A stretch of 64,000 nt of DNA from Ampullaceana balthica (Eukaryota; Mollusca; Gastropoda; Lymnaeidae), in NCBI GenBank assembly GCA_944989445.1, contig CALYLW010001077.1:161028-225027 (forward strand). The letters are read 5' to 3'. The stretch's first letter is position 1. Every line of letters starts with the position of its first letter. A program made the translations under genes and the position numbers. Of the stretch, positions 12,822 through 23,424 are shown piece after piece. The notes beneath the pieces are model-generated. The model had not been told where the DNA came from and made no database searches. It was given only the letters and a program-made list of their open reading frames with translations.

Positions 12822-13267
12822 TCTCTATATATAATTCTCTTCGTGGTCGGACCCTGCGAGGCAACAAGAAGCTCCATGTGCAACAGATACTAATTTTAGA
12901 AAGCAGCGCACCAAATTACTGCACCAATGCATCAAAAGGTGTGCAAATTAAATATGCGCTGTAAAAAAAAATTATATGACGTCATTGTTTTCGCTGATAT
13001 TTTAATTTTGGAAAAGGGAACAATGTAAAAAAGATGATTTGATGATGGTTAATTATAACATCAAAAAACAACCCTTACAACCCCTATTATAAAATACATG
13101 GTGTTCATTTCAGAAAGTTTAATGTTTCGTATTGATCAAAGAAGGACAAGTTAGTTGGGCTTTTGAAAAAGGTCGGCGCCGTGGGCGCCCTAAAAAAGTG
13201 CATTAAAGGGGTGAAAGAACTCTCCGTGAGCAAGTCTGCGGCGTATGCTACGCCGCGGGGCGTCTAG
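12822..13267 (+). mobile_element. Short non-autonomous Helitron with both termini
   Basis: The 5' end TCTCTATATATAATTCTC (from 12822) follows a host A. The 3' end CTAG (13264-13267) is followed by a host T. Ten bases upstream of the end is a perfect 8-bp-arm hairpin, GCGGCGTA-TGC-TACGCCGC (13238-13256). These are the classic Helitron signs: TC start, subterminal hairpin, CTRR end, insertion between A and T. There is no coding capacity. A second GCGGGGCGTCTAG occurs at about 13300-13313 without the hairpin. Confidence 0.85.
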
Positions 13268-13579
13268 TTGTTAATATATTTTAACAACAACATTAATTGC
13301 GGGGCGTCTAGTATATATAAAACCACAAGATTGATATGTAAGGGTGGTGTGATATTTTGGCGTACAGGAGTAATGGTTTCCATTAACCCATGAAGGCAGC
13401 GATTTGTTCTCTAGTGTATAGGCGCCCCTGAACCACCCAGCTCCAAAATTGTATCTGACATCAGTTTACATTTTTCCTTTACGTTTTAAATGGATAGGAA
13501 AAACAAATGCAATTTAAAGGATGTTTAATTTTTTTCAATATCTAAAGCGACAGTTTTATTTAGATTTATGTCTTTTTTA

Positions 13580-14035
13580 AATCCTTTATGTTAACTCGTG
13601 GTGTATGGTTGCTTGCTTGTGCCCTTGCTTGTCGCAAAAACTTTGGATCAATTTTTAACCCACTTCCTGGTAAGCTAGCGAGCTGAAATTTTGAAGGCAG
13701 TTTTGTACCGATAATAAAAACAATGTTTAAAAATTTTAGATCAATCGCATGTTCCTTAATTAAATTATTGATTATTGTATTTATTTATATGTATCATGTT
13801 ATTTGTTATATTGAACAACCTTTCTGTCGCATAATAGTGTACGTATTTTATTGACAACACTTTTTATAAACATATTCCTGATCAGCACGAATTATATTTT
13901 GAACAATTTTTACGCCACAACTGCAATTTTGTATTTTTGAATGGTCTTATATTATAATGAACATCCTTTTAGTTATGTCTCGTACATAAATGATTTATAG
14001 TCAAAAACTTGTTTTTTTTAACGGGTTTTTTTATT
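13580..14035 (+). repeat. Dispersed repeat, copy 2
   Basis: Shares blocks in the same order with 26746-27145: TATGTTAACTCGTGG, CTTGCTTGTCGCAAAAA, TTTAACCCACTTCC, GAGCTGAAATTTTG, TCAATCGCATG and the terminal TTATAGTCAAAAACTTG. No open frame; unclassified. Confidence 0.7.
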
Positions 14036-16040
14036 TAACATTTGAACAAAACATTTATTTTAATGCTGAAAGGAAAAATCACTCGATTCATTTTTTCGAC
14101 AATTTGAGGAAGAAGTGTTTTTATCTTTCAAATTTATTTTTAAACGAAGATCAATAAAATTAATAAACACTTTCCATATATTTCATGTTTGATGTTTAAC
14201 TTAGCGTAGTAATAGATATAGTCGCATTTTTTTTTCACTTGTAATGAATATATTTAATAGAATACAATTTGGGCTTCATCCAATTAGATTGCTTCTAAAG
14301 ACATTCTTATAGACATTGATAACTTTTTCGTCAACCTTATATATTTAATTAATATACAATGTCGTTTATTGTACTTTATATATTGTAAGTGGTTTAGATT
14401 AATTGTACTTGAAAAATAAAGTTCATGAACTGTACAAAAGTAATTTATATGTGTTTGTTTTATATTTTAATTATCATTTTTAGTATATGAAATAAAACGT
14501 ATATTGTATTGCATTTTACAGTATAAATAAATGATAAAAATAAATTCCTAAAACACCAAGGAACAATTTTTAAATAAATAATGTATTTTTGTATTTTAAA
14601 GGCAAAACAAGGATTTTGTGTTATAAATCCAATTTATTTCATTTTAAGCAAAGTATTGAACTTGGCCATCTCTACAATATTATTCATTTCTCGTTTTTAA
14701 AACAATACTATTTTAATCTTGGAGCATTTTTCACGGCAAACATTTTTTTTGTTCTTTCATCGCTTAATTTTTCATCTTTTTCAAAAAGGAACCCTGCAAA
14801 TGAATAAATGGTTTTCGAAATGATATTGAATCATTGAAGTGTTTATTTTAATTCTAATATTTACCTTGTTAATTCGGCCAGTTTATGTGAGTTAAAAAAC
14901 ACTGCAAGCTGAATCTCCGGTCATGTGATATAGAGCAAATTTGAACGTTAAATAGGAAGTTCTTTTTGAAATGAAAAAATAAAATGGCATTTTACTTGTA
15001 TTTTGTCAATTTTTATATTTAATTGAGTATACACACAAAAGGCAAAGATCTGAATGACTTATTAATTGTAAAATTATTTGCATGGAAAATTCCTTCAGCT
15101 TTAATGAAAAAGTAAAGTTTGAAATGTACATTATCTACATTGTGTGTCTGAAAGGACAAACATTTTTTTGCTATATAACTCACTAAGTGTCTTTGTCCGT
15201 GGAGGTAGAAGGCTGAATATATAGGTTAAAGTGCAAAATTTAAAGATTTTACTTTGCCTTTTAGGGCTTGGGGTCTATTATGTTATTCTGTGTTATATGA
15301 GCAATATAATTTCAAGCGTTTGGTGCTTTTTCAATAAATTGATCTAAAGTAGTATACACATAATATTTTAACACTATTCGACATCGTAGGCTTAAGTGTA
15401 AACAAATTTTTTGGCGAGAGAAACCAAATGTTTACTCCATTTTTTATAAAATTTTACGATTTTGCTATTGATGAGATTAAACTCAAAATGAAAAAGTCCA
15501 TAAATACTTCATTATACCGATTTTTATTATATTTTGTTTTGAAAATATTTTATACAGTGTATATATATTTTTTATATTTTGCTTTAGGTCCATAATACAC
15601 ATGTTTTCTTAGAACAGAATAGTATAAACTTAACAATATTTTGTGGTTAAAGGATTCCTGACCAAAATCTGTTAAACACCTATTTTATTCAAAATAAATG
15701 GTAATTCACATAAAATAGTATAACAAACTTAAACGGTCAACAGGCTACTATTAAGACTACTATAAGATTATGATATTTCCTCGTCATGGGGATATTATTA
15801 GGAAACGAGATACCACCGAGCACCAGTTCACTTTTTTAAAACAAAATCACATTTCTTATTGATGGTACACGAAAAATGGGATGGTGTTGGAATAAGAGAT
15901 CATATTTTTTTTTAAAAATTGTTAAAATTAAAAATATGGTATCTTTTGTTAAAGGCCAGAGGTAATATAGTCATTTGTATACATTTGACACAAAACATTA
16001 TAGGAAGTTTAAACTTAATTTGCTGGATAGCAAAATCAAT
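14036..16040. other. No gene seen
   Basis: About 2 kb of AT-rich sequence. Open frames here (for example 14589-14807) lack splice sites, motifs or composition that would support coding. Confidence 0.4.
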
Positions 16041-16179
16041 AATGCGCTCGCATTACACGCTTCACAAAGCTTGAGGCCGTGGGATCGAGCCCACGCTAAA
16101 CCACAATAAAAAATATTGATGAATTACTATAGCTAAAAAGTCCAACGCTGACTTGGAAAAGAGATAGACGCTGCCAAGT

Positions 16180-16470
16180 GGGTCACGGTGGTTGAGTGGC
16201 ATGCGCGCTTGGCTGGCGTACCGATGGTCACGGGTTCGAATCCATGTTAAGGCCGGGATTTGTTCCCAGGGCGTCACTGAGTCCACCCAGCTCCTAATGG
16301 GTACCTAACACTAGTTAGGGAAATAAAGGCGGCTGGGTAATGCGTGGAACCCTTATAGCCGTGGCCTGTGATCGCTGCATCACTTGCCAACAGACCGGCA
16401 TGGTCTGTGGACGCATTAATCTTCTGTATAGAAGGAGCGTCTGTATAGATAAGACAAGATAAGACAAGTC
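16180..16470 (+). mobile_element. tRNA-derived SINE
   Basis: The head has a pol III A box (GGTTGAGTGGCATGCG) and a perfect B box (GGTTCGAATCC, 16233-16243), as in a tRNA. A tRNA-unrelated body follows (GTCACTGAGTCCACCCAG; GCGTGGAACCC). The tail ACGCATTAATCTTCTGTATAGAAGGAGCGTCTG is followed by AT-rich GATAAGACAA repeats. The tail matches the 3' end of the LINE at 33950, which would supply the copying machinery. Confidence 0.85.
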
Positions 16471-18340
16471 TACCAAGCCCCGAAAAAGTTCTAGTGGAAA
16501 CATTAGAACTCCCTATCGACCGCTAGATCATAGAAAAAATGATAATTTAGTTCTTGAACTTTGAGATGCACATGTCGTATGCATATCATTTTACAAGTAA
16601 TTGATAAAATTTTTTATAAAAATCAGGAAGGTAGTTGTTCTTATAACAAGAACCCAAAACAAACACTAATATTACTCCTTGATGCCTATATGCTTTACTC
16701 GGAAGAATCTATCAGTAAAAAATAGAAAGATTTGGAAAAGTTTGCTTGGTTTTAAATAATTTCAAAATTAATTTTGAGTAGAAAATTGTGTTATCATAAT
16801 AGACTTTAAAGTTACCTATATGTTTGAAGGCATAGGACTGCCCCTCTAACTCGATATAGATTATGATTTTATTGGTATGTGTTACTTTGTAAATATTGCT
16901 CACATCTTATAAGAATTTTAAGTCGGATTGTAAGCTCATCAGTGGACTAACCTGCTCTCGCGATTAATATCAATGCAACGCCTGCGTATAAAACACCGTA
17001 CAGTACAAGTTATACTTAATCAACCACTGCATCACAATGCATTTCATTCTACCAACCAGCTACAAGTAGAAACTAAGTTGGAGAACAGGAACCCTCCTTT
17101 GACTTATGGCGTCATTTATTGCAATGCATTTGAAGTTCGTTTGTGGCACTACATTCTAACTATGAACTAGACGTTTATGATTTTATCGTAACAATCTGCA
17201 AACTAATTTCTTATCTCATGTTAAATATAACTGTCACTTTTTCTACATAGAAAATCATTGCGTCCTACGATGATGCATGATATCCGTCGAATCTTGCAAC
17301 TTTGTTAAAATTTTGAATTGTTATGGCGTGTTTGTTTTCCTGGTTTGTTCGTCTGAAGTTCGGTAGAAGCATCAACATGAGCTTTAATGGTAAACAATGT
17401 TGAATGTATTCGAATAATTGCGTTGTCAGATTTGTGACCAGCTACACCATCTACAATGTATATATTTTCAGCAGTTAATTATTTAATACCAAAGATTTAC
17501 ATTCAAGATCTCTGTAGACATAACATTTGCGAGTTGCGGAAAAAAATTCTTTTGGGTTTCAGGTATTTGCAAAGGGTGAAGGTTGCTTCGTTTTATGCTG
17601 TGGTATCAATTACTGAGATACTCTGTTATCTGTGAGTGGATGTGATGTGTTTAAATGATATTGAGTATGAGACCAGAGTGAATTAGTTGGAGGCTACGGG
17701 TAAGATGATCTTTAAATATCTTTAAAAGATGTTTTAAAATTCGTATTATTTTGTATTTCATAAAAGTTTTATCATTTAATAATTTTAAAACACAACAAAA
17801 AGTTAAAATTATTTTCATTGATAATTTTTATTTTCACAATATATATGACAATAGAACAGATACTGATACTGAATGAGCGATTGATTCAAATGTAACTTCT
17901 TTAACTTATTCACAAACAGTTATTACTGTTTAATTCAAATAAGTTAGATCTTTCTTAGTGGATAAAGACACTAATTTTTTCATTCTGTGTTTTGCTGATG
18001 TCATAACTTGAAAAACGCATTTTTACATTAACTATTTCAATAAACCTTTTTGTGAATAAATATGGATTTTTCAAACAAATAATTTGAATTATTAAAACAC
18101 TTGCTTGGTAATATGTTTAAAAATAAGTACCATTAAAACCGTTACTTTCGATTGTTCAGCAACTAAAATTACAGCGATCACATAATATATATTATCATTT
18201 AAGATATTTAAAACCAACAATTCCGATAGAGTGGGAGCGGCCTTGTCTATTTCTTTTTTTCATTTTGTTACATGACTGTGAATTTCGAGACGTGAGTTTT
18301 TAAAATAAGATACACTTCCCTGACGCAAGTTTACACTAGT
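16471..18340. other. No gene seen
   Basis: AT-rich, no supported exon or recognisable repeat. The frame at 16973-17170 has no features supporting coding. Confidence 0.4.
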
Positions 18341-18345
18341 TTTTG

Positions 18346-18667
18346 TGTAGCCGTCTGCTAAAATATGTTTACTGCAGGGACACGCCGGTGGGTCAGTGAC
18401 ACACTGCCCCTGGTATGTAATATAATATTGTACACACTGAGCATACCCACATAGTGCCCACATAGCGCCGCACCATGTACACCGCACCGAGATGCACTGG
18501 AGAGGAGTGACTGGGTGACGTGTAGGTGCGTTTGGTAGTTCCGGTTCCAACGTTGAAAAGTGTTTGGTTGCTGAATGAGAAAAACGAATAAACTTTGTAT
18601 AGCTATAATCCTCCACCTTATTGTTGACTATAAAATACTGTATATTAGAAGCCTACACACGGCTTCA
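18346..18667 (+). repeat. 5' LTR of the Gypsy element
   Basis: 322 bp, nearly identical to the 3' LTR at 22065-22386, so the insertion is fairly young. It contains AATAAA within ACGAATAAACTTTG, and its termini form a short inverted repeat (TGTAGCCGT against ACGGCTTCA). Confidence 0.9.
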
Positions 18668-18739
18668 GTTTTGGCGCTGCGAGCAGGGTTTCACTTGAGG
18701 TAAGGATAGCAGTTTAAAACAGTTTTTTCCATTTAAAAA

Positions 18740-19099
18740 ATGGAACATGTGGAGCAGCTCCAGATTAACCGGCCTCCCAAGCTACCACGGTTTACGGGTG
18801 AGAGCGGAGCAGAACCGTTTGTCAGAAAGGCACAGCTGTTGTTACAATTACAGCCGGTGCCCCCTGCCTACGCAGTTATCTGGATCCTGGACGCATTGGA
18901 GGGGCGTGTCCGCCAGGAAGTGTTCGATCGGGCACCTGACGAGATAAACTCCCCTGAGAAACTGCTACGTTTCATAATACAAAGATGGGGTGAGCAGAGA
19001 GACGCCACCACCCTTACTCAACGCTCGATGAGAGAGGACCTCCCTGACGCCGCCGACCCTGCTCGCAGCGCCAAACTGAAGCCGTGTGTAGGCTTCTAA
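18740..19099 (+). pseudogene. Truncated Gypsy gag
   Basis: Opens at ATG 18740, 73 bases past the LTR. The start (MEHVEQLQINRPPKLPRFTGE) and the SPEKLLRFIIQRWGEQRD segment fit the N-terminal capsid-like part of a Gypsy Gag. At about residue 106 the frame runs into the inverted primer-binding site and LTR, so the last about 14 residues are not Gag. No zinc knuckle is present. Confidence 0.7.
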
Positions 19100-19385
19100 T
19101 ATACAGTATTTTATAGTCAACAATAAGGTGGAGGATTATAGCTATACAAAAATTATTCGTTTTTTCTCATTCAGCAACCAAATACTTTTCAACGTTGGAA
19201 CCGGAACAACCAAACGCACCTACCCGTCACCCAGTCACTCCTCTCCAGTGCATCTCGGTGCGGTGTACATGGTGCGGCGCTATGTGGGCACTATGTGGGT
19301 ATGCACAGTGTGCACACTATTACATTACATACCAGGGGCATTGTGTCACTGATCCACCGGCGTGTCCCTGCAGTAACCATATTTT
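19077..19385 (-). repeat. Inverted, slightly truncated internal LTR
   Basis: Reverse complement of the outer LTRs. It starts at the canonical LTR/primer-site boundary (19077) but lacks about the first 13 bp of the LTR at its high-coordinate edge, where it is fused into the integrase C-terminal coding region (after NKFQDYWRP). The inverted primer-site sequence CCCTGCTCGCAGCGCCAAAC lies at 19058-19076. Confidence 0.85.
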
Positions 19386-20371
19386 TGGTCTCCAATAGTC
19401 TTGGAATTTATTCCGTCCTTGCACTCTATTACGTAAATAGACAAAGTTGCCTACTGATAGAGGATGTTCGCTCGCATGCTTGTCCTTGAAAGATGTCCTT
19501 TCAATAGCCTCCTGTTTCAGTTTCTGTAAAGCGAGGCCGTGGGCATCTTGTAGCCGGTAGTGATGTTGTCTTACCCAGTCGGTACCTGCTACCGCAGCAT
19601 CCATGGGTCGATGTAAGAGTTCGTCAATGGGGAGCCTAGGGGCCCTGCCAAACAGTAGATGGTAAGGTGCAAATCCCGTAGAGGCATGGGGTGTATTAGT
19701 GTATGCATGTACCAATTCTGGTAGAAATACAGGCCACTGAATTTCCTTTCGGGTGGTAAAGATCGCAGGAGCTTGTGCAGTGTTCGGTTGAACCGTTCAC
19801 ACTGTCCATTTCCCTGAGGATGGTATGGCGTGGTATGCGATTTCTTGATGTTGTATAAGGAGCACAATTCAGCCATCAGTCAAGATTCAAATGACCGACC
19901 TTGGTCACTATGAATTCGCATTGGGACGCCATAGTTTTTAAACCAATCTCTCACTAGTGCGGTGGCCACGGTGACCGCCTCCTGATTACGGGTGGGTACA
20001 GCTTGAGAAAATTTGGTAAACACGTCGGTGATAACCAACACATCCTCTCTGACATCACTGGCGGTCTCTAGCTTGGTGAAGTCAACAGCTATTATCTCAC
20101 AAGGATATGTTGCCATAATCGGAGTTGACGTAGTATGCCGCGTGCCAGGAGAACGCCCCATTGTGCAGCGGCTGCATGTGGATATGTACTCTCGTACCTG
20201 TGCATACATGCCAGGCCAGTAGCAGCACGATCTTAGGAGCCCAATTGTTCGTTCCACGCCCTGATGACCCATGGCATCATGAAGCGAGTATAATACTTCA
20301 GGGATAAGCCTGGAAGGCAACAATAACTGATCACAGGTACCCTGGGCTGGATCCGTGATCCTCCTAAACAA
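19386..20371 (-). pseudogene. Gypsy integrase remnant
   Basis: Read on the minus strand, three pieces (20371-19880, 19876-19589, 19715-19386) give an integrase. The HHCC zinc finger comprises LHDAMGHQG and CSRCTMGR. The catalytic D,D,E residues lie in AVDFTKLE, IHSDQGRSFES and [10 protein letters not shown], and a GPY-like NKFQDYWRP follows. Stops or shifts at about 19880 and 19715 separate the pieces. Integrase would insert the cDNA; this copy is broken and runs into the inverted LTR. Confidence 0.85.
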
Positions 20372-20554
20372 AAGACCTTTTTTTGAGCAACAATCTCTTG
20401 TGTTGGTTACTTAATGTCCTGCTTCCCTGACCTGGTCGGGGGCGCTCTGGCCATGGCTCCAGCAGCGGACCAATATGTTTATCCCTTGTCTGCATTGAAA
20501 TCAATTCGCTGCTGGACCACCGAGGTAGAAAAGTATTCCCTTCAGTCTTGCGGC

Positions 20555-21600
20555 CTACTTTTTCCCCCGCGGCCCTGTATGTTTTCCGTTTGGCATGGCG
20601 GCCTCCAGCTTCTGACATTGTGCTTCCTGTGCCACGGCAATTTCTGCTGGCACCGCGGTGGCCGTTTGAAAATCCCCTGGAAGCCTGGACAGAGCATCTG
20701 CCGGACTCTGTTTCCCCGGCCGGTATTTAACATCAAAGTTGAACTGTGCCAACTGTGCGGCCCAGCGTTGTTCCAAGGCACCCAGCGGTGCGGTACGAAA
20801 ATATACCAATGGGTTGTTATCAGTGTAAACAGTGAAAGTGGCACCAATTAGATAGTGATGTAACTTTTCACTGATTGCCCATTTCATAGAAAGAAACTCC
20901 AATTTTAAACGACTGTAGGAGGCTTGATTCTTTTCAGTAGGTCGTAGACGTCGACTGGCGTAGGCGATTATGCGTCGTGCACCATCTTGTTATTGTGATA
21001 GTATTCCACTTAGTCCCTCATGACTGGCATCCGTTTCAAGAATAAAGGGCTTCGGGAAATCAGCATATCCCAATATGGGTGCAGCCGTGAGAGCTAATTT
21101 AAGCCGATCAAACGCATGTTGGTGTTTTTCTTCCCAGAGCTCAGCTATTTTAACCGTCTTCTTGTTAGACCCCTTACTGCCGAGGGTGACAAGATCATGA
21201 AGTGGTCCGGCTATTTCAGCAAATCCCTTTACAAATCACCGGAAATAGCTGGCAAAGCCTACAAAACTGCGCAGCTCTGTTGTAGTAGTTGGGGTGGGCC
21301 AGTTTCTCACCGCCTCCACCTTAGAAACATCACAGCCAATTCCCTTGGCTGATATGGTATGGCCTAGAAAGTTCACTTCACTCCGTAAAAGCTGGCATTT
21401 GTCTGGGCGCAAATTTAACCCAGTCTCTATGATACGGGACAGTAGTTTATCAAGGTGTTGCAAGTGTTCCTCTAACGTCTTGGAATAGACCAGTAGGTCA
21501 TCAAGATAGACCAATAAAAATTGGAAGAAGAAATCGGACATGGTGCGTTTCATCAGTCATTGAAAGGTTGCCGGAGCCGAAGTGAGAGGTAGTTCCCACA
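20555..21600 (-). pseudogene. Gypsy reverse transcriptase and RNase H remnant
   Basis: Minus strand. From about 21594 a broken frame reads APATFQ, then MSDFFFQFLLVYLDDLLVYS with the YLDD catalytic motif, LNLRPDKCQLL and TELRSFVGFASYFR, ending at 21236. RNase H continues at 20902-20555 with FTVYTDNNPLVY and the ADALSRL motif that closes Gypsy RNase H. The fingers half of RT upstream of APATFQ is missing, because at about 21600 the strand of the coding sequence flips. Confidence 0.85.
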
Positions 21601-21790
21601 GATATACCATCCTCTGAAAGTGGAGATGAAAAAGAAGATATTGTGATCGTCTCTACAGTGCGACCCAGAGACAATCGACCCGGTGCAGGGATAAACTTAC
21701 CCCTCCCGGTTGACCCGCGCAGATCAGCACGTATTGCTGAACGCTTAAACATTAAAAAGTTGAGACATCCCCCAGAAGTAGACAGGTGAC
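21601..21790 (+). pseudogene. C-terminal tail of Gypsy pol, + strand
   Basis: The + strand reads PSSESGDEKEDIVIVS, then RRSARIAERLNIKKL and a stop at 21786-21788. Acidic-then-basic tails with RRSxR ends are usual for the C-terminus of Gypsy integrase. This is the end of pol in the same orientation as the outer LTRs, opposite to the RT and integrase next to it. Confidence 0.55.
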
Positions 21791-22064
21791 CAAACATCGA
21801 AGGGACGCTTTTCGAACAAATTGACTTTTTGTTGTTGTTTTTTTACTTTAGTTATAATCATGGTGTTGTTGATATTTGTCCATATCCTTCATTCATTGTT
21901 GGGCACGCAGTTAATTTTTCGTCCTTTTCAGCAAAGGGCTTATTACTCAGACCTGCTGTGTTTTGTTTTTTTTAAATTAGAGTTTTATCCAAATGTATTA
22001 TTATATGTGACGTTTTTTATGTATTGACCAGCGAAGGCGCTGGCATTCAGGGGCCTGTGGAAAC

Positions 22065-22386
22065 TGTAGCCGTCTGCTAAAATATGTTTACTGCAGGGAC
22101 ACGCCGGTGGGTCAGTGACACACTGCCCCTGGTATGTAATTTAATAGCGTACACACTGTGCATACCCACATAGTGCCCACATAGCGCCGCACCATGTACA
22201 CCGCACCGAGATGCACTGGAGAGGAGTGACTGGGTGACGTGTAGGTGCGTTTGGTTGTTCTGGTTCCAACGTTGAAAAGTGTTTGGTTGCTGAATGAGAA
22301 AAACGAATAAACTTTGTATAGCTTTAATCCCCCACCTTATTGTTGACTATAAAATACTGTATATTAGAAGCCTACACACGGCTACA
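22065..22386 (+). repeat. 3' LTR of the Gypsy element
   Basis: 322 bp, TG...CA termini, preceded by a purine-rich stretch (CAGGGGCCTGTGGAAAC) that may be the polypurine tract. Confidence 0.9.
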
Positions 22387-22813
22387 TTTGGACAAAACAC
22401 TCCACTTCACACTTGTTGCTTGGAAAATCTGGCCACTATTTTATATCCCTTGACGTTTTCACTGTATTCTATTTTTAGGAATAAGCGTTAATGTTTCAGT
22501 AACGATAAATTCATACGATGAGAATGAAAACTATGTCTGCAATATTCGAAACTTACTATGATATTGAGATGGAGCGATGTTATGCTACAAGTTAAAAGTT
22601 TAAATAACTGTGTATTGGTTTCTTCTTTTCAGTGATGGATTATGATATTTCAAATTAACATATTTACTTAAAACTAAATAATTATCATATTTTGACATCA
22701 ATGTGTTTGATATTTAAGACACTTTTTGTTTCGGCTACTAAATATTTATTATTGCTAATGTTCTGATCAATAGAAAAAATTTAAATAATTGATTATAAAT
22801 TAAAATATTTAGA

Positions 22814-23050
22814 GGAACCGTGCTTGCTTGGCATACCAATGCAGGTCACAATTTCAAATGTCCTTGAAGGCTGGGATTTTTTACATGGGGCCAAGGGTGT
22901 CACTGAGTCCACCTGCCACTCGTTAATAAACAAAGGCGTTTGGAATAGCGTGGAACCCTCGTAGCCATAGCCTGTATCAGCTGCCTCAAATAATACGCTA
23001 TAATCTTCTATATAGGAGTGTCTGTATGTATAAGATAAAACAATATAAAA
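22814..23050 (+). mobile_element. Diverged SINE copy
   Basis: Same family as 16180. Shared blocks are GTCACTGAGTCCACC, AGCGTGGAACCCTCGTAGCC and TAATCTTCTATATAGGAGTGTCTG with an ATAAGATAAAAC tail. The B box is eroded. Confidence 0.75.
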
Positions 23051-23342
23051 AAACTATTAGCTTATAAAGTAAATGGTACGGTGATTTTAGTGAATGGTGA
23101 TTCGATTACAAAAAGCGTAGGCCAGAAACTTTAAAACGCATTTCAGTTAAAAGGCAAATATAAATGTAATTTAAAAAACGTATATTATTCATTATACAAA
23201 CAAGTTTCATTTACAAAAGTTGAATCTCTTTAATTTTGATCTGTATGTGTCTTGTAAGTAGAAAGCTAAGCTATATTTGATTTGCAAAAATGTTTATTTT
23301 TTGCTTTAACTTTTATTAAGAATTACATTTTTAACAATTGAA

Positions 23343-23424
23343 ATGCATCAACTTGCAAAAAGAAATGATTTAGGATTACTGTTTCTTGTTTTGGTGACGT
23401 GTCTGATTAATCAATCGGAGGGAG
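23343..23424 (+). CDS. Exon 1: signal peptide
   Basis: ATG at 23343 starts 27 residues with the core LGLLFLVLVTCLI, flanked by K/R on the N side and a polar NQSEG end: a textbook signal peptide. The donor GTGAGT at 23425 leaves phase 1, which fits exon 2 9.2 kb downstream. The distance is the only weakness. Confidence 0.7.

Larger units (their letters stand above)
18346..22386 (+). mobile_element. Ty3/Gypsy LTR retrotransposon with inverted interior
   Basis: Outer LTRs (18346-18667 and 22065-22386, both 322 bp, + orientation) begin TGTAGCCGT and end at TTCA or TACA. The insertion is bounded by the direct repeat TTTG (18342-18345, 22387-22390). Order on the + strand is LTR, primer-binding region (TTTGGCGCTGCGAGCAGGG), gag start, then an inverted partial LTR with its primer-binding site (19060-19385). 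Integrase, RNase H and reverse transcriptase follow on the minus strand (19386-21600), then a + strand pol tail, then the LTR. The gag is incomplete and most of protease and the RT N-terminus are absent, so it cannot move by itself. Confidence 0.9.

Noticed and set aside
16180..16250. tRNA gene
   Set aside because: A and B boxes are present but no cloverleaf 3' half or acceptor stem follows; body and tail identify a SINE.
18260..18616. 118-residue minus-strand frame
   Set aside because: Translation of the 5' LTR; the similar frames in the other LTRs show it is repeat-derived.
19128..19489. Three + strand frames
   Set aside because: Lie inside the inverted LTR and antisense to integrase.
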